NCBI GenBank assembly: GCA_945904015.1
Contig: CAMDPK010000048.1
Span: forward strand, 1-44,677
Length of the DNA stretch: 44,677 bases
Direction of reading: 5' to 3'
Source of the DNA: Candidatus Kuenenia stuttgartensis
GTDB taxonomy: Bacteria > Planctomycetota > Planctomycetia > Planctomycetales > Planctomycetaceae
Shown: piece by piece, positions 25,225 to 33,391 of the stretch
Numbering within the stretch: the first letter of the stretch is position 1
Layout: every line of letters begins with the position of its first letter
Program-made: the position numbers and the translations under genes
The notes under the pieces: model-generated
Told to the model about the DNA's origin: nothing
Databases searched by the model: none
What the model saw: the letters and a program-made list of their open reading frames with translations, nothing else

Positions 25225-26565
25225 TCATTGACGCTTCTTTGAGTTTGCTGGCGCGGAGCCGGGTTGGTGGTGATGGTTCAGCCAATCCGAGATCGCATTC
25301 AATTCCTTTCGATCCAGCAGGCCATCCTTGTCGATGTCGAGCGAATCGAACTGCGGCAGGATCAGCCCCCGCGCCTCGCTCTTGCTGAGCTTGCCGTCGC
25401 CGTCTTTATCGCCAGACAGCATTTGACGAGTGAACTCCTTCGGATCCCAGTAGCCTGCGCCTTCGCCTCGCGCGCCGCCGCCGTCGTTGTCACGCTTGCG
25501 ATGCAGAACGTACTCTTGCTTGACCGTGTGACAACTCTCTTCGCCGACGCACGCGGAATAGGTCACAATCAGGCGAAGAGGTTCGCCGTCGGGCCAAGCC
25601 TCGACGTTCAACAGGAACTCACGCGGGTCCGTATCACTGACGGCCTCGACCTTCGGCGCGACATCCGTCAGCTTGTCAACCTTGACTCCTTCGCAAATCT
25701 CCAGCTTGAACGACAGCGGTTTCGTCAGGTTGTTCCAGTGGCCATTGTGGAATGGATCGAGATGAAAGCCGAAGTAGAGCCGGCCGGCTCCGTTCCGAAT
25801 CAAGTCGGCATCGGCCTCAGCCCGCAGCTTGGCGAAGAACGGCAGTCCCTTCGGTTCGATGTGCGGTTCCATGACGATGGGTTGCATCTGCGGGCGGCTG
25901 ATGCGCGGCACGACTCCGCGAGCGGCCGGCGCTTTGATCGGCAATTCGAGTTTGAGATGCACGTCCTCTTCTCGCGTGATCTGTTCGACGGGGCCAACCA
26001 GTTCTTCCAGGTCTTTGCGAACCTGATCCGGATGACTCCACGCGCGCTTGCGAACGATGATTCCGTCTGGGTTCACAAGGAACTCCGAGTTGGGCCGATC
26101 ACCGAGTGCGTGCTTGAGCCGGTTATCCATCGCGTCCACGACCCAGGGGATCGTGGCTCCGAGTTGCTTGTCGGCTTGCCGAGCGTGGGCCAATCGTTCG
26201 GCGAGCGTAAATGGTTGCACGTAGTTGCCGGCGAGTTCGGGATGAGCCAGCGTCTTGTAGATGAAAAAGAACTTCACCCCTTTGGGACCGTAGTCCCGAT
26301 GCACCGCCTCCAGACCGGAGACGTTCCACAGGAATGGCGGTCAGGTCAGACAGCCGAAGGTGAGCACCGTGTAATGCCCTCGCAAGTCGGCGGTTTTGAA
26401 CGCCATTCCATCGGACGAGTAGACGGTCACATCCGGCAACGGGTCGTCAACCAGAGGTTTGGATTTGAGAAACTCTTCCTCTCGTTCTTGCATCCTCTGA
26501 GCTTGGATGTCCGCCGGCCATGCGACGAATGCCATCACGAGCACAAGCAGTGAGGCAAAACGCAT
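25225..26565 (-). CDS. probable selenoprotein: secreted deiodinase-like protein with C-terminal EF-hands (Sec75, UGA at 26343-26341)
   Basis: 446 aa when UGA is Sec. ATG 26565 has ggag upstream and begins a signal peptide (FASLLVLVMAFVAWPADIQA). A thioredoxin-fold domain follows directly: LRGHYTVLTFGCLT-U-PPFLWN, almost identical in pattern to the deiodinase site GSCT-U-PPF, then FFFIYKTLAHPELAG in the place of the deiodinase YxxEAH stretch. Residues ~160-370 form an unassigned domain with the pair CVGEESC, similar in spacing to DsbD-like modules. Two EF-hand loops close the protein: 386-397 DKDGDGKLSKSE and 410-421 DIDKDGLLDRKE. Paralogous in plan to the neighbour at 23625 but with the domain order reversed. 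Terminates at UGA; a caller would leave a 101-aa stub. Confidence 0.9.
26304..26340 (-). promoter_or_regulatory. candidate SECIS structure after the Sec75 codon
   Basis: Immediately after the UGA, ccgcc pairs with ggcgg 28 nt later; inner ucc/gga and gga/ucc stems lead to a 5-nt apical loop (acguc) 17 nt after the UGA, the same distance as at 24075. The loop lacks an early G, so the match is partial. Confidence 0.45.
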
Positions 26566-26632
26566 GACAGTCTCCAATCTTTCAAATCGAGGCGATTGAG
26601 ATCGCGGGGCAAAACTTCCATCCAATGACCAA

Positions 26633-27055
26633 TTAAAGAATGGCATGAAACACTGTCAGGACCGGGGCGGTCCCGACAACGTAGGTGACGTTCTTCTTTT
26701 TTGGCTCACCGCCATCAGCAGGGATCAGTGTGAGTTCCACTTCGCAGTACCAATTGGCATCTTCGGCTCGGCCGTCTCCGATGACCTGAAACTCTTGCAG
26801 CTTCACACCGTTGGTCCATTGAGCTTCCTGCACGACGATTTCAGGCGATCGCTTGCGCAAGTCCTCCATGTTCCCGCCGCTCTTCCAATGTTCGAGCACT
26901 TGGTTCAACGTGGCTTTCGCCAAATCCACTTTCACCGGCTGATTGCGTGGACCACCGCATCCCGACAGCGAGAGACACACGACGACACACTTCAGCACGG
27001 CTACGCCTTGTCGAACAGGCGTGTCGAACGAGTTCCGGAAAAATGCGGAGAACAT
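26633..27055 (-). CDS. small secreted lipoprotein of unknown function
   Basis: A 140-aa protein; ATG 27055 is chosen over an upstream in-frame start lying in the inverted repeat. The lipobox is VCLSLSGCGG, so it should be lipid-anchored. The mature part has no recognised domain: KATLNQVLEHWKSGG, then an alternating strand region (DANWYCEVELTLIPADG) ending VTYVVGTAPVLTVF. Such proteins often sit beside DUF1559 genes in planctomycetes, as here. It lies 67 bp before the EF-hand deiodinase-like gene and may head that transcript. Confidence 0.85.
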   Translation of the reverse strand: MFSAFFRNSFDTPVRQGVAVLKCVVVCLSLSGCGGPRNQPVKVDLAKATLNQVLEHWKSGGNMEDLRKRSPEIVVQEAQWTNGVKLQEFQVIGDGRAEDANWYCEVELTLIPADGGEPKKKNVTYVVGTAPVLTVFHAIL

Positions 27056-27071
27056 AATTGACCTTCGTAAG

Positions 27072-27135
27072 TGGGGCAGGTTTTCAATCTGCCCGTCAGA
27101 GTGCATTAGTCGGGCAGGTTGAAAACCTGCCCCAC
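27072..27135. repeat. inverted repeat 'gtggggcaggttttcaa-ctgcccg'
   Basis: Arms 27072-27096 and 27112-27135, ~24 bp with one or two mismatches around a 15-nt loop. The arm sequence recurs almost identically at 33129-33217. Confidence 0.92.
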
Positions 27136-27157
27136 GAGAATCGACTTTCCTTGAAGA

Positions 27158-28093
27158 TTAGAATTCGCCCACGACTTCCCCACCCCGACGAGTTCCGATG
27201 GCTCGCCAAGTGGCGATGTTGATGCTGCTGTTTGCGAATCGCACGGCTCCATCACCCATCAACACATGCACCCCACCGGCGTGCCGACTACTCGCGGTCA
27301 TCGCTGCCTTTTGGGCGGGTTGAAAACCACAGGAGCGAGAATTCGGAGGGCCGATGTGCTGATAGGCGTGCTTGCCGTCCATCCACGGCGCGCCCATGAA
27401 CTGCGGGAATTGATTCGCCAAGTTGGTGACGTTGACTGCGGCGCACATCTGCACGGCGTCATTCGGAGTCAGTGGATTCGCGGCACTCAAGTAGGTGTCC
27501 GCATCGGGAGTGGAAATCCCGTTGGAACCGTCTGTCAGATTTCGCTCGCTAAACACGGCCGTCTGACTGGAGCCATCCTTGAGATCCGCGATCTTGGTGG
27601 AGCTAGAGTAATAGATCACTCCGTCCCCGGCCGGGTCATTCCACAAGACGCTGGTTCCCTTATTGGGGTTGTAGTTCGTCGCGCCTCCTGACGCCGGAAG
27701 TGGATTCAGCAAATCAGACGGACAAAGAAACTGCGGCAATATCGCCAGGCCAGCCGCCACATTCGCGGGGTCCGTGATCAGCTTTTTGAAATCAATCTTC
27801 TTGAACAAGGGAGCCTGATCGAGGTGCGGCAAGAGCTGGCTGAGCGCCGAATATTTATTCCCGGTTCCGCCAAGCGCGAACGGGAAGCACCTGGCTGTAT
27901 CGAGGTAGTTGTGCAAGGCCAAGCCGATTTGCTTGAGGTTGTTCTTGCACTGCGATCGCCGAGCCGCTTCTCGAGCCGCCTGCACGGCGGGCAAAAGCAG
28001 CGCGATCAAAACCGCGATGATGGCGATGACGACCAAGAGTTCGATCAGCGTAAAACCACGACGAACCGATGAGGAATGCAGAGTTCGAGACAT
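27158..28093 (-). CDS. DUF1559 prepilin-like protein
   Basis: A 311-aa protein. ATG 28093 (gggag upstream) precedes a type IV pilin-like leader: [20 protein letters not shown], where prepilin peptidase would cleave between Gly and Phe and methylate the new N-terminus. The following [21 protein letters not shown] is characteristic of DUF1559. The C-terminal [12 protein letters not shown] is the H-X9-DG motif of planctomycete pilin-like proteins. These expanded families are thought to be surface or pseudopilus components; individual roles are unknown. Confidence 0.95.
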   Translation of the reverse strand: MSRTLHSSSVRRGFTLIELLVVIAIIAVLIALLLPAVQAAREAARRSQCKNNLKQIGLALHNYLDTARCFPFALGGTGNKYSALSQLLPHLDQAPLFKKIDFKKLITDPANVAAGLAILPQFLCPSDLLNPLPASGGATNYNPNKGTSVLWNDPAGDGVIYYSSSTKIADLKDGSSQTAVFSERNLTDGSNGISTPDADTYLSAANPLTPNDAVQMCAAVNVTNLANQFPQFMGAPWMDGKHAYQHIGPPNSRSCGFQPAQKAAMTASSRHAGGVHVLMGDGAVRFANSSINIATWRAIGTRRGGEVVGEF

Positions 28094-28378
28094 CACACCA
28101 CTCCCGAAAATGAAGTTCAGAGAAAAAATCACAGAGCCAAAACTCCAGCGAAATTTCCGCACGGAGCTTGAATGACTGTCGAACTCGCGGCTTTTCAGCG
28201 GCGAGAAGTTCACGACTCAATCCAACAAAGCATTTCGCGCGTGCGCAGAGCGGACGCGCCACATTGATCCGTCTGAAACGCGAGCCACAGCGATCACGAC
28301 GCAATACGCTCTCGTCGCTTGGACGAGGACGCGCAGGGACATGCCCAACGTCGGTGCGGGACTCCGGACGAACCGGAT

Positions 28379-28783
28379 TTACCCTCGCGGAGGGCGATCC
28401 AGCAGTTGGCTCGTGTGCCGAGCCATGCGCGGTGCAGACTCCAGCGACCGGCGATTGCAACCATCGTCCTGGCCACGAATCTGTTCGATCACGCAGAGCC
28501 ACTCCACGGAAGAAGTCGTCTCGACCGTCGGCCGAGTCGGGAGGGGCGGAGTCTCGGAACGGCGGGAGCAGTTGGCTCCGCGGCACGGGGTCGTCGGCAT
28601 TTGGTGCTGGGTGCCGGAACCATCAGTCGGCAGCAGCGAGTGGGCCAGATCCCCGTGATGCTGCAAGTAGTCGCCACAGCTCGCTTGGCACGTCTGTTCG
28701 CCACCAAACCAAAAACCGAGCACGATCGCAACAAGTGCGAATCGGCTGGCGCGGCGCAGTGAGTAGGTCTGGACGTGCGACAT
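28379..28783 (-). CDS. small secreted Cys/His-rich hypothetical protein
   Basis: A 134-aa protein when started at ATG 28783, which directly precedes a basic region and hydrophobic signal (FALVAIVLGFWFGG). The mature part is rich in Cys and His: QTCQASCGDYLQHHGDLAHS, then PCRGANCSRR. The PCxGxxCS spacing is of a kind I associate with small planctomycete secreted proteins near outer-membrane porins. It sits beside an alginate-export-type porin on the same strand, 194 bp away. Metal binding is a guess from composition only. The frame could be longer upstream but without a signal peptide. Confidence 0.6.
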   Translation of the reverse strand: MSHVQTYSLRRASRFALVAIVLGFWFGGEQTCQASCGDYLQHHGDLAHSLLPTDGSGTQHQMPTTPCRGANCSRRSETPPLPTRPTVETTSSVEWLCVIEQIRGQDDGCNRRSLESAPRMARHTSQLLDRPPRG

Positions 28784-28977
28784 CGGTGGGGAGAGTAGCG
28801 TCGCGATGCTCAATTTGTGAAACAAGAAATCTGTGAAATTCAGGTTTTCTTCAGGTTGGAGACGACCGTTGGTTCTACGGGGATCGAATCGACCACTCCG
28901 TGCCGGACTCTTCAAACGCAATCGCTCCGGCCGAGGCGACCGGAGCGTTTGCAAAGAGATTGACGATCCGAGGCCGG

Positions 28978-30723
28978 TTAGTACCGCAGCGACGTTTGAA
29001 TGTAGAGTTGCGTGGCGTCGTTTGCTCCGAGTGGGCCGTTGACCGGACCGCTGAAGTGCGAGCCATACCAGAACCAACTGTAGCCGAACTGCACGTCGAA
29101 GTTCGGGTTGTGGGCGTACGTCGCGATCAAATCAAGTTCTTGCCCGACGTCTGTGCCTGTTCCCGCCGCGCCAACCGGCGCACCGGCGACGTTGTAGACC
29201 CTGTCGGAATTGCTCGCGAGCGTGAACCAATGCATTGCCGCCAGTCCGGTCAGCTTCGCGTGCGGTTTGATCGTGCCTTGCAGTGCAACGTCATTGAGGT
29301 TTTGCCCCGAGAGATTGTCGATGATGCCCCAGTAGGCGTGATTCAAGGGGACCAAGACGTCGTAGGTCGTGTTCTTGCCGTCGCCGGGATTGGAGTCGCC
29401 CGAACCCCAGTAGTAGATGAACGACAATTGCGGGGTCCACGTCACCTGCGAAAACGTCGTGCCCAGTTTCGTCGTGAAGAAACCCGCCTGCACATTCAGG
29501 CCATTGTCCTTGCCGAACTGGTACGCCCCTTCCGTGTCCGAGGCGAAGACGATCCAGGGTTGATCACACTCATCTTTGATCGGCTTCGTCATCGTCCATC
29601 GCAGGCCAAGCGTGTGTCGATCACCGTCCGCCCAGCCGAGGACATGTTGAGCGGAATCCGTTTGCAGCCAGACGTAATACGGCTCGATCGTGTTGTCCTT
29701 GATCCCTTTGTAGACCGAGTAGACGCCGCTGTACCAACGGGAGTAATCGGCCGTGTCGTGATGCGTGCCAAAGAAGTTGACAGCAGCCGGGCTGATTCCC
29801 GTCGTGGCTGCTGGACGCCCGCCGATTGGTCCCGTGGGGTTAGCGGTGTTGACCGGGCGGACGGCGAACAGGTCGATGTCCCAGGTGTCGCCTTTGCTGA
29901 ACAGCTTGAAGCCCTCAAAATTTCGGCGAGTGTTCGCCCAATCGAGCGGTGAGATCAATTGCTGACCAGGGCTGACACCGCTCGGCGTTCCGTAGAGCAA
30001 CTCTTGGCGACCGGCTCGAAAATAGACTGGCTTGTCGTCTCGTTCCGCGATTTTCAGATCGAAGAACGCGTTCTGAATGTCCCAGCGGTTCTTGTCGATG
30101 CCGGTGACGGCGAGTTCGTTGTTGAAGATCGAAGCGTCGATGCCCTCGACGTAGACTCGGAAGTCGTTGCCCCACTTCAGATCGACGTACTGACGCCAGC
30201 GAAGCAAGTCGTAGGTGCTTCGCCCCGGCCCACCCGGACGCAGACGATTGTTTTCGTCCATGTAGCGATGCCGAATCTCGCCGCCGTAGGAGAGCGTGAG
30301 TCCGCTCGGCTCGCAGTCGTCGCCGAAGAGCGGCATGTTCTTCAACTCTTCGCCGAGAAAGTGCGGGGGGTTCGGCTTGGTTTTGTACGAAAAGTCGTTG
30401 TCGAAATAGAGCGGCTTCCACGGCAAGACCGGTGCAGCCGGCTTTGCAGCGGGAGCCGGATTGCAAATCGGGCAATCAGGACGTCCGCACGGCCCCGATT
30501 GCGGAGCGTTCAGATGCTCGCGAAATGCCACCGTCAGCGGAGCCTCTTGCGCGGGAGCGTCTTTGACATTCTCGAGCGCTGTCGCTTCGGAAGCGGCAGT
30601 CTCCGCCGGTTGAACCGGTGGCACGAGAGCCTCTTGAGCAGGAACAACCTGCGGGACGAACCATGTCGCGGTGGACAGGGCCACCACGGACAAACAACGA
30701 AATCGCCAACTCATTCGGAGCAT
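28978..30723 (-). CDS. alginate-export (AlgE)-type outer membrane porin
   Basis: A 581-aa protein starting at ATG 30723, with signal peptide SVVALSTATWFVPQVVPAQ. After a Pro/Ala-rich spacer and a four-Cys motif (CGRPDCPIC, preceded by a Gly-Pro), the chain becomes an amphipathic beta-strand protein: GLTLSYGGEIRHRYMDEN, RWRQYVDLKWGNDFRVYVEG, FRAGRQELLYGTPSG and WDIDLFAVRPV. It ends in an aromatic LYIQTSLRY, typical of an outer-membrane barrel. The family exports or imports anionic polysaccharide. The N-terminal Cys cluster before the barrel is unusual and could be a small metal site. Confidence 0.88.
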   Translation of the reverse strand: MLRMSWRFRCLSVVALSTATWFVPQVVPAQEALVPPVQPAETAASEATALENVKDAPAQEAPLTVAFREHLNAPQSGPCGRPDCPICNPAPAAKPAAPVLPWKPLYFDNDFSYKTKPNPPHFLGEELKNMPLFGDDCEPSGLTLSYGGEIRHRYMDENNRLRPGGPGRSTYDLLRWRQYVDLKWGNDFRVYVEGIDASIFNNELAVTGIDKNRWDIQNAFFDLKIAERDDKPVYFRAGRQELLYGTPSGVSPGQQLISPLDWANTRRNFEGFKLFSKGDTWDIDLFAVRPVNTANPTGPIGGRPAATTGISPAAVNFFGTHHDTADYSRWYSGVYSVYKGIKDNTIEPYYVWLQTDSAQHVLGWADGDRHTLGLRWTMTKPIKDECDQPWIVFASDTEGAYQFGKDNGLNVQAGFFTTKLGTTFSQVTWTPQLSFIYYWGSGDSNPGDGKNTTYDVLVPLNHAYWGIIDNLSGQNLNDVALQGTIKPHAKLTGLAAMHWFTLASNSDRVYNVAGAPVGAAGTGTDVGQELDLIATYAHNPNFDVQFGYSWFWYGSHFSGPVNGPLGANDATQLYIQTSLRY

Positions 30724-30965
30724 GATTGCAAAGACCTTTGGGGCTTGGGGAGAAAAGAGCGAGCGCTCTGATCTGCTCTCTCGTGTCGGAAAGGACGACG
30801 ATGCCGAATCAGCGTCGTCCGCACTCAAGCCAGGTCGAATTCCAGCGGCTTGTCCCGCGCAAGCAATGTTTCGCCAACCGTGAAAGTCGGTCTGTGGTTT
30901 TCGCTCGTGGTGGATGCGTCTCGCATCCAAGATGCCCGGTTTTTCAAAATGTGGGCATCTGAACG

Positions 30966-32054
30966 TCACGCTCGCGAGTACGGGCCAGTGGCTGAGCCTT
31001 TGAACTGACGGAATCCCGCTTGGACGGTCTGTCGCATGACATCGGCCGCTTTCAACACGTCGTCGCGGCTGACATCGAGGTGCGTGCAGCCGCGAAGTCG
31101 CTGCGCACCGGAGGCTCCGACCTTCACGCCTCGCTCCAACAAAGCGGCCGCGAACTGCGCAGCGTTGCCGAGTTTCGGATCGACCTCGAAAAACACGAGG
31201 TTCGTTTCGACGTCGTCCACTTGGATCGACAGGCCGTCGATCTTGGTGATCTCGCGAGCGAGCGTCTTCGCGTTGTCGTGGTCAATCGCGAGCCGCTTGA
31301 CGTTGTTCTCCATCGCGTAGACTGCCGCTGCCGCAACGATGCCCGCTTGACGCAACGCGCCGCCGAACAGTTTGCGGGCGCGACGTGCCTTGCGAATGTC
31401 GTCGGTACTGCCGACGAGGACCGAACCCATCGGACAGCCAAGCCCCTTCGAGAAACAGATCGAGATCGTGTCGAAGTGCTGCCCGACATCGGCCGCTGAG
31501 TAGCCGTTCGCGACACAAGCATTGAAGAGCCGCGCTCCGTCGAGATGTGTCTTCAAGCCGTTGTCGTGCGCCCAACCGCAGACGCGCGCGAGTTGATCGA
31601 GCGGCCAGGCTCGGCCACCACCGACGTTGGTCGTGTTCTCCAAACACAGCAACCGCGTGACGCAGAGATGCTGGTTGTCCGCTCGCACTTTGCCTTCAAG
31701 GTCCGCGACGTCCAACATGCCCACCCGGCCGGGGATCGTTCGGCATGTGACTCCGCTGAGCACGGCGGGGCCGCCCGCTTCGAAACAGGCGATGTGACCG
31801 GTCGTTTCGATCAGCAATTCGTCACCGGGCAAGCAGTGTGTCTTCACACCCATCTGATTGGACTGCGTTCCCGAACAGGCGAAGACGGCGGCCTCTTTGC
31901 CCAGGGTCTTGGCCATCAACGCTTCGAGCCGATTCACGGTGGGATCCTCGCCCGACATGTCGTCGCCGACTTCCGCGCGAGCGATCGCCTCTCGCATTGC
32001 GGCCGTGGGCTTCGTCACCGTGTCGCTGTAAAGATTGATGAGCACGTCGGGCAT
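30966..32054 (-). CDS. low-specificity threonine aldolase
   Basis: A 362-aa PLP enzyme of fold type I that splits threonine/allo-threonine into glycine and acetaldehyde. ATG 32054 has ggag 8 nt upstream; longer in-frame starts lack a site. Seen: LYSDTVTKPTAAMREAIA at the N-terminus, the GDDMSGEDPTVNRLE glycine-rich stretch, HLDGARLFNA with the PLP-contacting Asp, and ICFSKGLGCPMGS with the Schiff-base Lys203. Length and motifs match the family fully. It is a stand-alone gene between the porin and a divergent aminotransferase. Confidence 0.95.
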   Translation of the reverse strand: MPDVLINLYSDTVTKPTAAMREAIARAEVGDDMSGEDPTVNRLEALMAKTLGKEAAVFACSGTQSNQMGVKTHCLPGDELLIETTGHIACFEAGGPAVLSGVTCRTIPGRVGMLDVADLEGKVRADNQHLCVTRLLCLENTTNVGGGRAWPLDQLARVCGWAHDNGLKTHLDGARLFNACVANGYSAADVGQHFDTISICFSKGLGCPMGSVLVGSTDDIRKARRARKLFGGALRQAGIVAAAAVYAMENNVKRLAIDHDNAKTLAREITKIDGLSIQVDDVETNLVFFEVDPKLGNAAQFAAALLERGVKVGASGAQRLRGCTHLDVSRDDVLKAADVMRQTVQAGFRQFKGSATGPYSRA

Positions 32055-32263
32055 CGGAGTCACTCCAGAGATTGAACTTGGCATGCGCATGTCGTGGTAA
32101 AACGTGGGCAAGCGTAGTGCCGTGCAGCGGTCAGCATCAAGCGGATGCGACGGGCTGTTCGCTGGTCGCGACGCTGCGCGGGCTTTCATTTCTTTCTGCC
32201 GGTTTCTAACTTCGCCCACCCACAAGCTCGTGGCGAAAACCCAACTTGGACAGGTGCAGGACG

Positions 32264-33124
32264 ATGAAGATTTATTTGAATGGCCAGCTTGTCGGCAAAG
32301 AGCAAGCGGTGGTCAGCGTGTTCGATCACGGTCTGTTGTACGGCGACGGTGTCTTCGAGGGGATTCGGGTCTACGGCGGGAAGGTGTTCCTGCTGAAAGA
32401 GCACATCGACCGGCTGTACGAGAGCGCGAAGGCGATCCGGCTGGAAATTCCGATCTCGCCCGCGGCCATGATCCAAGCGACCAAAGACACCGTCGTGGCC
32501 AACGGCATCGGCGACGGGTACGTCCGGCTGGTCGTGACTCGCGGCGCTGGATCGCTCGGATTGGACATTCGCCGCACGAGCAATCCGCAAATCATCATCA
32601 TCGCCGACACGATCACGCTCTATCCGGCCGAGATTTACGAGAACGGCATGAACCTGATCACGGCCAGCACGATCCGTAATCATCCAGCCGCGTGTCCGGC
32701 GCGAATCAAGTCGTTGAATTACCTCAACAACATCCTGGCCAAGATCGAGGGCACCGATGCCGGCACCGTTGAAGCGCTGATGCTCAACCACAAAGGGGAG
32801 GTCGCGGAATGCACCGGCGACAACATTTTCATTCTCAAGAACGGCGTGCTGAAAACTCCGTCGCCGGACGCGGGCATCCTGGAAGGGATCACGCGGAACG
32901 CGGTGCTGCACCTCGCTCGTGAGGCGGGCCTCCCGACTCAGGAGACGACGTTGATCCGTCACGATTTGTACGTCGCCGACGAAATGTTTCTGACCGGCAC
33001 CGCTGCTGAGGTCGTGCCTGTCGTGAGCCTCGATGGCCGTAAGATCGGAGACGGCCAGCCCGGCCCGATCACGCGCCGGCTGTTGGAATTATTCCACGAG
33101 TTCACTCGGCGGGCGGATGCGTGA
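32264..33124 (+). CDS. class IV aminotransferase (branched-chain / D-amino-acid type)
   Basis: A 286-aa PLP enzyme beginning MKIYLNGQLV. Motifs: DHGLLYGDGVFEGIRVYGG near the N-terminus, PPLP-binding IKSLNYLNNILAKIEG with the Schiff-base Lys, AECTGDNIFILKNG and FLTGTAAEVVPV. This set is shared by branched-chain aminotransferases, D-alanine aminotransferases and aminodeoxychorismate lyases; the RVYGG and ARIKSLNYL details favour the branched-chain type. The start at 32264 rather than 32246 follows the canonical MKIYLNG opening. It is transcribed away from the threonine aldolase. Confidence 0.9.
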   Translation: MKIYLNGQLVGKEQAVVSVFDHGLLYGDGVFEGIRVYGGKVFLLKEHIDRLYESAKAIRLEIPISPAAMIQATKDTVVANGIGDGYVRLVVTRGAGSLGLDIRRTSNPQIIIIADTITLYPAEIYENGMNLITASTIRNHPAACPARIKSLNYLNNILAKIEGTDAGTVEALMLNHKGEVAECTGDNIFILKNGVLKTPSPDAGILEGITRNAVLHLAREAGLPTQETTLIRHDLYVADEMFLTGTAAEVVPVVSLDGRKIGDGQPGPITRRLLELFHEFTRRADA

Positions 33125-33128
33125 CGTC

Positions 33129-33217
33129 GTGGGGCAGGTTTTCAACCTGCCCGGCGGTTGACGCACATTTCCCGGCAACAAATTCCAGTTCACGGGCAGG
33201 TTGAAAACCTGCCCCAC
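33129..33217. repeat. inverted repeat, same family as 27072
   Basis: Arms 33129-33153 and 33193-33217 (gtggggcaggttttcaacct and complement) match over 25 bp around a 39-nt loop. It starts 5 bp after the aminotransferase stop and could terminate transcription. Confidence 0.93.
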
Positions 33218-33391
33218 GGTCGACCGGCAGAATTTTCCGATCGCCGGGCGGACCTCCGCGAAGAGTCTCGGTAACTGTCGGAAACGGTAAGAAGTGCCGT
33301 TCCTCGTTCCTTTCCGAAGCGACTAAAAGCCTGCCCGCACCACAGGGATTTGCGGTGCGCAGCATGGGCCGCCAAGGAAGGACGCATTCGG

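Noticed and set aside
25264-26553. 429-aa plus-strand frame opposite the second deiodinase-like gene (and a 414-aa one at 23664-24908)
   Set aside because: No recognisable motif. They are open only because a Sec-interrupted gene lies on the other strand; the minus strand carries signal peptides, EF-hands and deiodinase motifs.
9722-26565. The interrupted frames as pseudogenes or assembly errors
   Set aside because: Five unrelated genes each have exactly one in-frame UGA with no frameshift, and most sit at a known redox position. Random decay would also give UAA/UAG stops and frameshifts.
19988-26565. UGA reassigned to tryptophan throughout the genome
   Set aside because: UGA ends many intact genes here, including the same Sec-containing frames, and UGG is used normally for Trp; Trp also would not fit the active-site positions.
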